Both the position numbers and the translations under genes were made by a program. DNA of 64,000 bases, from assembly GCF_014873915.1 (NCBI RefSeq), contig NZ_JADBEJ010000005.1, positions 2,852,001-2,916,000 on the forward strand. Direction: 5' to 3'. Each line of letters begins with the position of its first letter. Within the stretch, counting starts at the first letter, position 1. Origin of the DNA: Amycolatopsis roodepoortensis. Lineage in GTDB: Bacteria; Actinomycetota; Actinomycetes; Mycobacteriales; Pseudonocardiaceae. Shown here piece after piece: positions 44,139 through 52,934 of this stretch. The notes beneath the pieces were generated by a model. The model saw only the letters and a program-made list of their open reading frames with translations. It did no database searches and was not told where the DNA came from.

Positions 44139-45385
44139 ACGCCGACCTCGCCTCGGATGCCGCGGTCGAGTACGCGACGGGGATCGCCGATCGCCTCGCC
44201 CGGCCGGACGCCCCCCACCTGCCCACGGACGAGCCGTGGTGGCACCAATCCCTCGCCCACGGCGCTCCTGGTGTGGCACTGCTGCACATCGAGCTGGCAG
44301 CCGCCGGGATACGGCCGTTCGACCGCGCCCATGACTGGCTGACCGCCGTCACCAGCAAGCCGATCACCGCCGGAGCGAGCACCGGCTTGTTCTACGGCGC
44401 GCCGGCAGTCGCGCGCGCCCTCGCGGGAGCCGCCACAGTCCGTCCCGGCACGTACCAGTCCGCCCTCACGCCCTTGACCCGGCAGATCGCCGCCGACGCC
44501 CACAACCGCGTCGACAAGGCCCACGAGCGCATGGACGTCGTCGGGATGTTGCCGCAGATGGCCGAGTTCGACACGATTCGGGGCCTCGCTGGTCTCGGTG
44601 CCCATCTGCTGCACCACGACCCCGACGGCACCGCCCTGCCGGCCGTTCTGGGCGCCCTCGTGCGGCTCACCCAACCGGTGATGGTCGAAGGAGAGGCCCT
44701 GCCGGGGTGGTGGACCCTCACCGGTCCCACCGGCCACGAGGACGACGAGTTCCCCGGAGGCCACGGCAACTTCGGCGTAGCACACGGCATCGGCGGCCCG
44801 CTGGCACTGCTGGCCCAGGCCCTGCGCCGGGGCATCGCCGTGGACGGGCAGCGCCAGGCCGTCGCGACGATCTGCGCGTGGCTGGACTCCTGGCGCATAA
44901 GCACTCCGAGCGGGCACCGGTGGCCCTACATGGTCACCCGAGACGAGGCGCGTTCGACGCCGATGTACGTGCGGCACAGCGGGGCCAGCCGACGCCCGAG
45001 CTGGTGCTACGGAACAGCGGGCATCGCCCGCACCCTGCACCTCGCCGCCCTGGCCCTCGACGACGCCGATCGCCGCCAGATCGCCGAGGAAGCCGTGATC
45101 AGTGCGGTGACCGACCCGGAACAGGATGCGTTGATCAGCGACGCTTCGCTGTGCCACGGCTACGCCGGACTCGCCCGGATCACCGCTCATACCGCCATCG
45201 ACACACCGGAGCCGGCCGCTTCCCGACTCCGCGCGCTGGCCACCGAGATGCTGCACCGCGCCTGCGCCCAGGCCGTTCCCGAAGGCCCCGGCTTCCTCGA
45301 AGGCGCTGCCGGGGTCGGCCTAGCTGCCCTCGCCGCTGAGATCGAGCCCGCGACAGGCTGGGGCACCGGCCTGCTCATCACCTGA
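44135..45385 (+). CDS. lanC: Lanthipeptide cyclase LanC
   Basis: A 416-residue LanC-like cyclase. The double-toroid signature motifs are HGNFGVAHGIGGPLALL, PSWCYGTAGIARTLHLA and DASLCHGYAGLARIT; Cys in WCYG and Cys-His in CHG are the zinc ligands. The last repeat reads GFLEGAAGVGLAALA. It adds core Cys thiols to dehydroamino acids to make thioether rings. The ATG overlaps the lanB stop (ATGA), ensuring matched production. Confidence 0.93.
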   Translation: MNADLASDAAVEYATGIADRLARPDAPHLPTDEPWWHQSLAHGAPGVALLHIELAAAGIRPFDRAHDWLTAVTSKPITAGASTGLFYGAPAVARALAGAATVRPGTYQSALTPLTRQIAADAHNRVDKAHERMDVVGMLPQMAEFDTIRGLAGLGAHLLHHDPDGTALPAVLGALVRLTQPVMVEGEALPGWWTLTGPTGHEDDEFPGGHGNFGVAHGIGGPLALLAQALRRGIAVDGQRQAVATICAWLDSWRISTPSGHRWPYMVTRDEARSTPMYVRHSGASRRPSWCYGTAGIARTLHLAALALDDADRRQIAEEAVISAVTDPEQDALISDASLCHGYAGLARITAHTAIDTPEPAASRLRALATEMLHRACAQAVPEGPGFLEGAAGVGLAALAAEIEPATGWGTGLLIT

Positions 45386-45430
45386 TCCGTCCGAACGCGA
45401 TCCGTCCGACCGAGAGGAGATTCCGCGCTG

Positions 45431-47524
45431 ATGCTGCCGGACAGCTGGCACCACTACCTGGTCGAGTTCGCCGACCCGACCACGGCCGAGCACACCGCCG
45501 CGACCCTGCTCGTACCCGCTCTCGACCAGGCCCAACAGGACGGCGAACTCGACACGTGGTGGCACCTGCGCAAGACACCCGCCTGGCGGCTGCGTTACCA
45601 ACCGGTCAACCCCGAGACGAAAGCGGTCGACACGCTGCTGTCCGACCTGGAGGCCGATGGGCATCTCGCGCGCTGGACTCGCGGCATCTACGAACCCGAA
45701 ACCCTTGCCTTCGGTGGACCCGCCGCGATGGACATCGCGCACTCGCTGTTTCACCACGACAGTCGCCACTGCCTCGCCCGTGCCACGAAACCCGCTGCCT
45801 TGGGTCAGAGAGAGACCACCGTCCTGCTGTTCAGCTCGATGCTGCGCGCCGCCGGGCTGGACTGGTTCGAGCAGGGCGACGTCTGGGACAAGGTGGCTGC
45901 GCTCCGGCCCACCGCCCAACCCCACTCCAACAACTCTCCGCACACCGAGCGGTTGAGCCAAGCCGTGCGCCGACTGATGACCACCAACACGCACAAGGTC
46001 GCCGACGTCGCCCCCGACGTGGTTCCCGAGACCTGGTGGACAGCGTTCGACACGGCCGGTCGCCAACTCGCCGAACTCGCTCGCGCCGGACACCTCGAGC
46101 GGGGCCTGCGCGCCGTCCTGGCGCACCACTTCATCTTCCACGCCAACCGCGCCGGTCTCTCCGGCACCGACCAGGCCACCCTCGCCGCGCTGGCCGTCGA
46201 CACCGTTTTTTACAGCACGCCTACCCGGCAGGCACCAGCCGGGACCACCTCCAACACCGTTAGGGTTCCCGCAATGACAACCACCGTCAGTGACGCTTCC
46301 ACCGGCTCCGCCGACGAGCTGCGTACCAAGCTCGCCGACCGCCTCGTCAAGGACGGCACCGTCCGCACCGACGCTGTGGAGGCCGCGTTCCGGCAGGTGC
46401 CCCGACACCTGTTCCTGCCCGACGTCCCCCTGGTCGAGGCGTACGCCGACGAGCCCGTCTACACCAAACACGAGGGCGACGGCACCCGAATCAGCGCCGC
46501 GTCCCAGCCCAAGATCGTCGCCATGATGCTCGAACAGCTCGGCATCCAGCCCGGCGAACGGCTGCTCGAACTCGGCGCGGCCACCGGCTACAACGCCGCC
46601 CTGATGGCCACCCTCACCGGCGCCGACGGGCATGTCACCACGATCGACATCGACGAGGACCTCGTCGCCGGAGCACGCGAGCACCTGGCCGCAGCCAGCA
46701 TCGACAACGTCGAGGCGGTCGCCGCCGACGGCGCACTCGGCCACCCAGAAACTGCGCCTTTCGACCGCGTCATCGCTACCGTCGGTGCCCACGAGGTCCC
46801 GGCTGCCTGGCTCGACCAGCTCACACCCGGCGGACGTCTGGTAGCTCCGGTGCGCCTGCGTGGTTGTGCCTCTCGCAGCATCGTCTTCGAACGCGACCAG
46901 GACGGCTGGCGCAGCCTGGGCAGCGAGATGGCGATCTTCATGCCGCTGCGTGGCCTTGGCGACGACGCTCGCCGCGTTCTGGACCTCACCGGCACCGGGG
47001 AGGTGACGCTGCAAATCCATAAGGACAACAACCACGCCACCGACCCGGACACCCTGACCGGCGTCTTCGACAGCCCTGCCTGCGAAGTGTGGACCGGCGT
47101 GCACTTCGTCCCGATGGAATCCTTCGAATGGCTGGATCTCTGGCTGGCTTGCCACCTGCCCAACCCGCTGATGCGCATGGAGGTCGCTCCCGCTGCGAAG
47201 GAAAGCGGCCTTGTGCGGCCGATGTTCCCCTCGGTGGCGATGGCCACCACCGCCGCCGACGGCAGCCTCGCCTACCTCACCATCCGCGCCGCGGACCCCG
47301 ATCCGGACGGCGGCCGACGCTACGAGGTCGGCGTCATCGGCCACGGCCCCAACGCGCAGGAACTCGCCGAGCAGGTCTCGGTCGAGATCTCGACTTGGGA
47401 CCAGGGCTTCCGCGCCAGCACCGTCCGATTCGCCATTCCCGACACCGCGCCCCAGCCGGACACCAACCCCGGCTTCGTGGTCCTGGACCGCCCCACCAAG
47501 CCCATGACCGTCACCTGGGAGTGA
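45431..47524 (+). CDS. Fusion of SpaB_C-type domain with FxLD-system protein methyltransferase
   Basis: A 697-residue fusion. Residues 1 to about 270 are a thiopeptide-type (SpaB_C) domain, opening DSWHHYLVEFADPTTAEHTA with WWHLRKTPAWRLRY. From about 282 there is a PCMT-like O-methyltransferase: AFRQVPRHLFLPDVPLVEAY, the SAM loop ERLLELGAATGYNAALMATL and TIDIDEDLVAGAREH. A C-terminal domain ending YEVGVIGHGPNAQELAEQVS is particular to FxLD-system enzymes. Related enzymes methylate a core Asp so that it rearranges to isoaspartate or aspartimide. LanB already has its own SpaB_C domain, so this one is an extra copy. It starts 45 bases after lanC. Confidence 0.88.
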   Translation: MLPDSWHHYLVEFADPTTAEHTAATLLVPALDQAQQDGELDTWWHLRKTPAWRLRYQPVNPETKAVDTLLSDLEADGHLARWTRGIYEPETLAFGGPAAMDIAHSLFHHDSRHCLARATKPAALGQRETTVLLFSSMLRAAGLDWFEQGDVWDKVAALRPTAQPHSNNSPHTERLSQAVRRLMTTNTHKVADVAPDVVPETWWTAFDTAGRQLAELARAGHLERGLRAVLAHHFIFHANRAGLSGTDQATLAALAVDTVFYSTPTRQAPAGTTSNTVRVPAMTTTVSDASTGSADELRTKLADRLVKDGTVRTDAVEAAFRQVPRHLFLPDVPLVEAYADEPVYTKHEGDGTRISAASQPKIVAMMLEQLGIQPGERLLELGAATGYNAALMATLTGADGHVTTIDIDEDLVAGAREHLAAASIDNVEAVAADGALGHPETAPFDRVIATVGAHEVPAAWLDQLTPGGRLVAPVRLRGCASRSIVFERDQDGWRSLGSEMAIFMPLRGLGDDARRVLDLTGTGEVTLQIHKDNNHATDPDTLTGVFDSPACEVWTGVHFVPMESFEWLDLWLACHLPNPLMRMEVAPAAKESGLVRPMFPSVAMATTAADGSLAYLTIRAADPDPDGGRRYEVGVIGHGPNAQELAEQVSVEISTWDQGFRASTVRFAIPDTAPQPDTNPGFVVLDRPTKPMTVTWE

Positions 47525-47529
47525 CGCCC

Positions 47530-48654
47530 GTGGACCCCGCCGGCCAGTTCGCCCGCCGCTTCCCCCTCGTTGCCCGAACCCGCCCGGCCTGCCTCCCGCT
47601 GGCCCGGCGGGTGGCCGAGCTGTGCGACCGAGCACGCCAAGTCGAGCACAGCGGCGAGCTCGCCGAAGCCGCCGCCGTGCACAACAACGCGGCGCTCATC
47701 GCCTCCGACTGCGGCCTGCCCGAACTGGCCCGGCGGTGGTGCCACCAGCAGGTGAACATCTACCTGCGCGCCCGCCCCTTGGGCGCGCAGGTAGCCCGCC
47801 TCGCTCTCGAACCGATCACCAACCTCGCCCGCCTCTACATCCGCGAGGGTCAGGGCGAGCGCGCCTTCGCGCTGATCGACACCCTGTTCACCGCGGTCTC
47901 CGCCCGAACTGACGCCATCGTCGACGGCATCGAGATCCCGGCCGACCTCACCGACTCCGCCGAGACGCACCAGCACATCCGCAGCTGGCTGTGGGCAGTC
48001 CTGCTGGCCACCGGTGGCCGCGCTCTGGCCGCAGCCGGCCGCTGGGCGGAGGCACGCGCCCGGCTCGACGCGTACAAGGGCGTCGGGCGACGGATGCTTG
48101 ACGGTCGCCAGATCGCGGTCATCGCCCACGCCGTATCCGGGGACACCGACAGCGCCCTCACCCTCTTGGCCGACACAACACCAGGAGACCCTTGGGAGAA
48201 CGCCGTGACCGCCTGCCTGACCATCCAGTGCCACGGCGCCTCGGGCGTCGCCGATCTGCCCACGCTCCTGAACCAGTACCACCGACTCGACACCTCCGCG
48301 CCCGGCTTGGCGGTCTTCCACACACGGCTCGGGTTGTCCTTCATCGACGCCATCGGCACCGTTGACGATCCACCCGTGCACCAGATCGCCGTTGATCTGA
48401 TCGACTACGCCGCCGCGACACGAGACGGATACGTCGCTCGCGATGTACTCGCCCACAATGGTTGCCGCGAGCTGCTCACCGACTCCCAAGCGCGCGAGTT
48501 GTCCGATTCGGTCGAAGCGTGCGCGCTCGGCAGCGGCACGCTCCCGGCCACACTGCTGGCAGACCTCACGACAGCACTAGCCTGCGCCGAAGAGGCCATG
48601 GCACGCAGCGTGAAGACGATGTCCTGCAACGTCAACGCTCCAGCGAACCCGTAG
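47530..48654 (+). CDS. Unknown helical-repeat protein in the lanthipeptide operon
   Basis: A 374-residue, Ala/Leu-rich soluble protein whose segments (AEAAAVHNNAALIASDCGL, ARWCHQQVNIYLRARPLG with slight variation, GRWAEARARLDAYKGVGRRM) look like TPR-type helical pairs, similar in style to the sensor half of the XRE-TPR regulators but without a DNA-binding domain. The GTG at 47530 lies 5 bases after the methyltransferase stop with GGGAG upstream; a GTG at 47521 overlaps that stop and is an alternative. It could be a peptide-binding or immunity partner, but no function can be assigned. Confidence 0.75.
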   Translation: MDPAGQFARRFPLVARTRPACLPLARRVAELCDRARQVEHSGELAEAAAVHNNAALIASDCGLPELARRWCHQQVNIYLRARPLGAQVARLALEPITNLARLYIREGQGERAFALIDTLFTAVSARTDAIVDGIEIPADLTDSAETHQHIRSWLWAVLLATGGRALAAAGRWAEARARLDAYKGVGRRMLDGRQIAVIAHAVSGDTDSALTLLADTTPGDPWENAVTACLTIQCHGASGVADLPTLLNQYHRLDTSAPGLAVFHTRLGLSFIDAIGTVDDPPVHQIAVDLIDYAAATRDGYVARDVLAHNGCRELLTDSQARELSDSVEACALGSGTLPATLLADLTTALACAEEAMARSVKTMSCNVNAPANP

Positions 48655-48771
48655 GGCGGGTCCTAGTGAAGCCGTTGCACCACAACGGGTTTGCTTCCTC
48701 GGCCCGAGAAACAGCCCGTGTCGATCACTAACGATGCCCGCCAACCCGACGATCGTTGATACGAAGGAACG

Positions 48772-49365
48772 ATGCACACCACCACTACTTCGCCGGAAGC
48801 GCTACGTGCGGCAATGGTCGAGAGGATCCAGAAGGCCGGGCACGCAAAGCACAGCGACGTCGAGCGGGTTTTGCGCGACACACCGCGGCACGAGTTCGTG
48901 CCGGACGCCGACCTGGCGGTCGCTTACGACCCGTGGCAGGCGGTGGTCACCCACCGGTTCGAGGACGGCCGGTCGTTGTCCTGCGCGTCGGCACCTTGGC
49001 TAGTAGCCGCGATGCTCGACCAACTCGACGTCCAGCCGGGCAACCGCATCCTGGAGATCGGAGTGGGGACCGGTTACAACGCCAGCCTGCTCGCCCAGTT
49101 GACCGGCCGCGCGGACCTGGTGACCACCATCGACGTCGACCCGGACGTGACCGCGAAAGCCTCACAAGCGCTGGCCGCCGCCGGCTACGGCGACGTGCAC
49201 GTGATCACTGGCGACGGCGGGCTCGGCTACCCCGACCACGCCCCGTACGACCGCATGATCGCCACGGTCTCACCGTGGGACATCCCCGCCCAGTGGTGGA
49301 AGCAGCTCGCACCTGGAGAACGGCTGGTCGCCCCGTTGCGGTTCCCTGTCAAGTCAGCTTGTTGA
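48772..49365 (+). pseudogene. 5' part of a second FxLD-system methyltransferase
   Basis: The frame begins MHTTTTSPEALRAAMVERIQ, continues VLRDTPRHEFVPDADLAVAY and has the SAM loop NRILEIGVGTGYNASLLAQL, then TIDVDPDVTAKAS and GDGGLGYPDHAPYDRMIATV. After GERLVAPLR the family sequence stops and four unrelated residues lead to a TGA. The enzyme should continue for about 200 residues. A matching C-terminal piece lies at 57969-58320, beyond the chromate module. No SpaB_C domain precedes it, unlike the intact relative. Confidence 0.8.
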
Positions 49366-49499
49366 GCTTCTCACGGCCAGGCTGGCGGTGAGTCGATGGC
49401 TCTGGTGTTGTTGGAATCTGACACCGCATTGGCTTTCGCGCTGGTAGGCCAGGACTACGGGAGCTATGCCGACCGAATGTCTCGTGACTGCGGTTGTCG
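49366..49499. other. Left margin of the chromate module, nothing recognised
   Basis: Between the methyltransferase break and copC there is no gene I can support. A plus-strand frame from 49396 (MALVLLESDTALAFALVGQD) has fair coding character, but no ribosome-binding site and no known relative; it may be a decayed piece of a mobile element that brought the module in. Confidence 0.3.
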
Positions 49500-50105
49500 T
49501 CATGTCCGGTCTGGCCGCTGCGCACGTGATGCGCGGACGCGTCGACGGTGACGAATGGTGAGGAGGGTTAGTCCTGCCAGGAGGCTGAGTGCGATCGTGG
49601 CGGCCAGCGGCGTGGTGATCGTGGACTGGTTGGTGGCTGGTGGCGCTGTCGGCGGTACTGAGTGGGGGGTGGTGGCTGGTGTGGTGGCAGTGTTTTCGGG
49701 GGTCGTGGTGACGCCGGGGGTGATGGTGAAGCTGTGTGATCCGCTGGCCTGGTGGCCGTCGAGGTCGATGACCTGCCAGGTGACGCGGTAGGTGCCCGGC
49801 TGGGTGAGTGTGTGCAGTGGCTGGGAGATCATGTCGTGCTTGACGATGGCGTTGTCGCGGGCGACGTCGTGGCCGTTGGGGCCGGTGACCCGGATGCTGA
49901 ACGTGTTGATCAGTCGGTCGAAGGTCAGGTACACCCAGTCGACCGGTTCGGTGAGGACGGCATTCGCTGGTGGGGTGGCTTCTTCCAGCAAGGGCACCGC
50001 TGATGAGGGGGTCGCTGTCGCGGGGTGATCGGTGCCGAGCAGGCTTGCACAGAGCAGGGCGGCCAGGATGCCGAGGGTGGCGCGGCGGATGTTCCCTGCG
50101 GTCAT
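49500..50105 (-). CDS. CopC-domain copper-binding-like membrane-anchored protein
   Basis: A 201-residue exported protein. It has a signal peptide (NIRRATLGILAALLCASLL), a CopC domain (ATPPANAVLTEPVDWVYLTF, then GTYRVTWQVIDLDGHQASGS) and a Thr/Pro-rich linker. A C-terminal membrane span (TTPLAATIALSLLAGLTLLT) is followed by basic residues. CopC domains bind copper outside the membrane, but the usual first-residue His site (H-A-x-L) is not seen (ATPSSAVPLLEEATPP), so metal binding is uncertain. Last gene of the chrB chain; its ATG overlaps the chrB-C stop by four bases. Confidence 0.82.
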   Translation of the reverse strand: MTAGNIRRATLGILAALLCASLLGTDHPATATPSSAVPLLEEATPPANAVLTEPVDWVYLTFDRLINTFSIRVTGPNGHDVARDNAIVKHDMISQPLHTLTQPGTYRVTWQVIDLDGHQASGSHSFTITPGVTTTPENTATTPATTPHSVPPTAPPATNQSTITTPLAATIALSLLAGLTLLTIRHRRRVRASRAQRPDRT

Positions 50106-50533
50106 GCGGGTTCGCGGCCGAGCATCTGGGCGCGGTGGTAGTACTCGTAGAGGCCGTCGAAGATGGGTTTGGTGATGGTGAGGGTGTGCTGGTCGTCGCC
50201 GATCATGGATAGGCCGCGGAGGATGGCGTCGAGGCCGGGGGCTTCGGGGGCGTCGTAGCGTTCGTCGTCGAGGTCGGCTTCGTGGATGATTTCGGCGATG
50301 CGCCAGAGCACGGGGTCGGTGAGGTCGTGGCGGCGCAGGATGGTTTCGAAGCTGCAGTCGTCGCCGTGGTGGCCGAGGTCGACGCCGCGCATGTCGAACG
50401 GGGTGGCGTCTGGGGGGACGTCGGCGGGGTCGGTGACGAACACGAAGGCGGCGTCCGGGTCGATGCAGCGGCGGATGAGCCAGGCGCAGGCGGCGCGGTC
50501 GATGTGGATGTGTTCGCGGGTGGCCCACTTCAT
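50102..50533 (-). CDS. chrB: Chromate resistance protein ChrB, C-terminal domain as a separate gene
   Basis: A 143-residue protein made only of the ChrB C-terminal domain: KWATREHIHIDRAACAWLIR, CIDPDAAFVFVTDPADV, TPFDMRGVDLGHHGDDCSFE, then ETILRRHDLTDPVLWRIAEI and IHEADLDDERYDAPEAPG. Conserved His, Cys and Asp/Glu residues suggest a metal- or chromate-interacting fold. ChrB senses chromate and aids resistance alongside ChrA. Normally N and C domains form one protein; here the ATG overlaps the stop of the N-domain gene by four bases. Confidence 0.88.
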   Translation of the reverse strand: MKWATREHIHIDRAACAWLIRRCIDPDAAFVFVTDPADVPPDATPFDMRGVDLGHHGDDCSFETILRRHDLTDPVLWRIAEIIHEADLDDERYDAPEAPGLDAILRGLSMIGDDQHTLTITKPIFDGLYEYYHRAQMLGREPA

Positions 50534-51075
50534 GCGGTCTCCTCGGTGTGGTGGTCGGGGTGCAGGGCGTCCACAGCGGCCTGCGCGGTGTCGCGTTCGG
50601 GTGGGGGGAAGTAGTCGCGGCGGTGGATACGCCGCAGCTCGGCGCGCAGGGTGCGCAGGGCGCGTCGTCGCTCGGCCTCGCCGAGTGAGCGCGCTTGTTC
50701 GGCTTCGGTGAGCACGGCGCGGTACTCGGCGGCGCGGGCGGCGGCCATGGTCTGTGCCAGGCGGCGTTCCTGTGCCAGGCTGGTTGGTTGGGCCAGCCAC
50801 ACGCCGGCGGTGCCGCCGGCGGCGAGGATCTCGTCGGCGATCCAGTCGAGGTGTTCGCGGGTGCGGGCGTCGGCGGGCAGCGCGACCAGCCCGTCGCCGA
50901 GTTGGGCGACGCCGAGGCGTTTGAGTTTGCGCCAGACCGTGATCCGCGGGGTGGACGGCTCGCGGGGCATGCGGTAGGACAGCAACACCCACTGCCCTGC
51001 CCGCTGCCCTGCCTGCCGCGGCGCTGCCGATCCCGTCGATGGTCGCTCGTGCGCTGGATCGGTGGAGTTGCTCAC
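50530..51075 (-). CDS. chrB: Chromate resistance protein ChrB, N-terminal domain as a separate gene
   Basis: A 181-residue protein matching the ChrB N-terminal domain: GQWVLLSYRMPREPSTPRIT, WRKLKRLGVAQLGDGLVALP, DEILAAGGTAGVWLAQP. Long helices follow, ending RRIHRRDYFPPPERDTAQAA. In ChrB this part carries the chromate-responsive regulatory function. It starts with GTG overlapping the DUF378 stop. With ChrB-C downstream it is a split version of ChrB; whether the halves assemble is not known. Confidence 0.85.
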   Translation of the reverse strand: MSNSTDPAHERPSTGSAAPRQAGQRAGQWVLLSYRMPREPSTPRITVWRKLKRLGVAQLGDGLVALPADARTREHLDWIADEILAAGGTAGVWLAQPTSLAQERRLAQTMAAARAAEYRAVLTEAEQARSLGEAERRRALRTLRAELRRIHRRDYFPPPERDTAQAAVDALHPDHHTEETA

Positions 51076-51284
51076 TGATGTGTTCGGTCTCCGACGACGA
51101 CGCGGCCGATCCAGTACAGGCCCGCGAGTCCGATCAGCACGAACACGATGTCGTCGAGCGGATCGGCGATGGGTTCCAGTGCCCGATCCAGCACGTTGAT
51201 GTCGGTGACGAACGCCGCCCAGGCGAACGCGCCGATCAGCAGTAGCACGAAAGCGATCCAGTCCAAAACGGTGCGTGGCCGCAT
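51072..51284 (-). CDS. DUF378-like small membrane protein
   Basis: A 70-residue protein with two membrane spans (DWIAFVLLLIGAFAWAAF and DIVFVLIGLAGLYWIGRVVV) and an acidic loop between (DINVLDRALEPIADPLDD), the form of the DUF378 family. AAGGAG precedes the ATG at 51284. It heads the four-gene chain with the two chrB halves and copC. Function unknown. Confidence 0.75.
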   Translation of the reverse strand: MRPRTVLDWIAFVLLLIGAFAWAAFVTDINVLDRALEPIADPLDDIVFVLIGLAGLYWIGRVVVGDRTHQ

Positions 51285-51382
51285 CCTGCGCTCCTTCCCG
51301 TTGTCATGCTCGTTGTCATGGTGCTTGTCCGGCCCCGCCGATCGTCACGACGGGGCCGGAAACGCTGTCGGCGTGAGTGGTA

Positions 51383-52357
51383 TCAGCCTGGGGGTTGCAG
51401 GTTGGTGGCGTCCAGCGCGGGGCGGAGGGCTTTGGCGAGGGTGACGCCGTCGTCGACGGCCCAGAAGTGCATGTAGAACAGGCGGGGTTGCTCGGTGAGG
51501 CTGTGGTTGTGCACTTCGACCAGGTCGATCCCGCCTGTACGCAGCGCCTGGATCACCTTCTGGACCTCGGGTGCGGTCATCACGAAGTCACCGTTGATCG
51601 CGGCCCGCCCGCCGCCGAGTGGCTGGAAGTTGATCGCGGTGGTCACCCCGAACGTGGGCGGAAGGACATGCCCGTCGTCGGTGATGGTCTCCTTGCGGGC
51701 GATGCTGAACTTGTAGATGCCGCCGTCGGCGGTGCCCTTGCGGCCCAGGGCCTGGTCGATGCCGGCGGTGTCCAGGTCGATCGGCGGCTGCTGACCTGGT
51801 GGCGCCGGGGCTGGGATGGCGGTGGCGTCCAGTGCGGCTTGCACGCCTTGGGCGAGCGCTGCGGGGTCGTCGCTCATGGCGTGGATGTGGGTCCACCACA
51901 CCGGCGGTGTTTGCTGCAGCAGGTGTTTGTGCAGCGCGGTCTGCGCGATGCCGTGGGCTTGGAGTGCGTCGGTGACCTTGGGCAGTTCGGCCTCGGTGAC
52001 CACCAGGTCGCCCATGAGCATGACGCCGTCGCGGTACTTCGCGAAGGCGGCGTAGCCGCCCAGCGACAGCCCTGGTTTGATCTCGACGCCGCCGGAGGTG
52101 ACCTGCAGGTCGGTGCGGGGCAGGCCGATGCGGTAGACGGTGTTGTTGTCGCCGAACTTCCCGGTGCGGCCCAGGGTGTCGGTGACCGGCTTCCAGTCCG
52201 CCTCGGTGGTGGGGATCGGCTGGTGGCGCCGATGCTCGGCGTCGGCAGCGGTGTCGCTGGCGGGGGTGGTGTCGGTGCCACAGCCGGCGAGCGGGACCAG
52301 CAGCAGCGCGGCCAGCGGCAACACCACGCGGGCCGCGCGGGCGGGGGTGAACGGCAT
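51383..52357 (-). CDS. DUF1259 (LppY/LpqO-type) lipoprotein
   Basis: A 324-residue exported lipoprotein: signal peptide RAARVVLPLAALLLVPLAGC with lipobox LAGC, then two copies of the DUF1259 domain. Copy 1 reads VTDTLGRTGKFGDNNTVYRI to WWTHIHAMSDDPAALAQGV; copy 2 reads GIDQALGRKGTADGGIYKFS to LFYMHFWAVDDGVTLAKAL. The H-x-H and M-H-F motifs at the end of each repeat could be metal ligands. GAGGAGGG precedes the ATG. Mycobacterial LppY/LpqO are unassigned; metal context here suggests envelope metal handling. Confidence 0.85.
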   Translation of the reverse strand: MPFTPARAARVVLPLAALLLVPLAGCGTDTTPASDTAADAEHRRHQPIPTTEADWKPVTDTLGRTGKFGDNNTVYRIGLPRTDLQVTSGGVEIKPGLSLGGYAAFAKYRDGVMLMGDLVVTEAELPKVTDALQAHGIAQTALHKHLLQQTPPVWWTHIHAMSDDPAALAQGVQAALDATAIPAPAPPGQQPPIDLDTAGIDQALGRKGTADGGIYKFSIARKETITDDGHVLPPTFGVTTAINFQPLGGGRAAINGDFVMTAPEVQKVIQALRTGGIDLVEVHNHSLTEQPRLFYMHFWAVDDGVTLAKALRPALDATNLQPPG

Positions 52358-52416
52358 GTCCTTGCCCTCCTCGAACTCGATCGTGGTCGGTGTAGATCGT
52401 GGTCGGTGGTACGCGG

Positions 52417-52749
52417 TCAGCCCTCGTCACCGTCGGCGTCGTGGTCCTGGCCGGGAGCCTCGGTGCCCACGACGTGGAAGGTGCTGTCGAGGTGGACCTC
52501 GACGGTGGAGCCGTCGGGCTTGGTGACGGTGACGCCGTAGGCGGCGGCGCCCTCGTCGGTCTCGGTCTCGACAGCGCCGGCCTTCCCGCCGGGCACGGAC
52601 TGCACGGCCGCGGCTCGTGCCTGGTCGGCCGCGGGGCCGCTGACCTCGTCGCCGTCGCCGGACATCGCGGAGGCCAGGCCCACGCCCCCACCAGTGAGGA
52701 CGAGCACTCCGGCGGCGATCCCGATCCCGATCTTCGTCTTGCGGTTCAT
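52417..52749 (-). CDS. PepSY-domain-like exported or membrane-anchored protein
   Basis: A 110-residue protein with an N-terminal hydrophobic anchor (KIGIGIAAGVLVLTGGGVGL), then DQARAAAVQSVPGGKAGAVE and YGVTVTKPDGSTVEVHLDST, the pattern of a PepSY domain, and an acidic tail. GGAGAAGG lies just before the ATG. It is transcribed divergently from the response regulator, from a promoter region carrying the TGTAACC palindrome, and 59 bases ahead of the DUF1259 gene. PepSY proteins often accompany two-component systems as signal modulators. Confidence 0.78.
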   Translation of the reverse strand: MNRKTKIGIGIAAGVLVLTGGGVGLASAMSGDGDEVSGPAADQARAAAVQSVPGGKAGAVETETDEGAAAYGVTVTKPDGSTVEVHLDSTFHVVGTEAPGQDHDADGDEG

Positions 52750-52772
52750 GCCTTCTCCATTCTCCACGCTCC

Positions 52773-52788
52773 TGTAACCGTGGTTGCA
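52773..52788. promoter_or_regulatory. 16-bp palindrome, operator candidate 1
   Basis: TGTAACCGTGGTTGCA is nearly symmetrical and recurs, inverted, as TGCAACCATGGTTACA before chrA (56549-56564). A further half site GGTTGCAT follows at about 52794. It lies between the divergent PepSY and response-regulator genes, 24 bases upstream of the PepSY start. A shared metal- or chromate-responsive regulator is implied. Confidence 0.65.
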
Positions 52789-52934
52789 TGAGGTGGTTGC
52801 ATGGGTATGGGTAGTCGGTGGAGATGAAGCCGTGATGAAGACACGACGGCGGTCACCCGGATGTGGTGGCACCGTGCCCGTGAAGGGGCGCCTGTGCAGG
52901 GTGCTCGGGGGTGGCGCCTGAAGAGAGGTGATGG

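Noticed and set aside
45320..47635. 771-residue Gly/Val/Arg-rich frame antisense to the SpaB_C/methyltransferase fusion
   Set aside because: Typical GC-rich antisense shadow; the plus-strand protein has clear domains.
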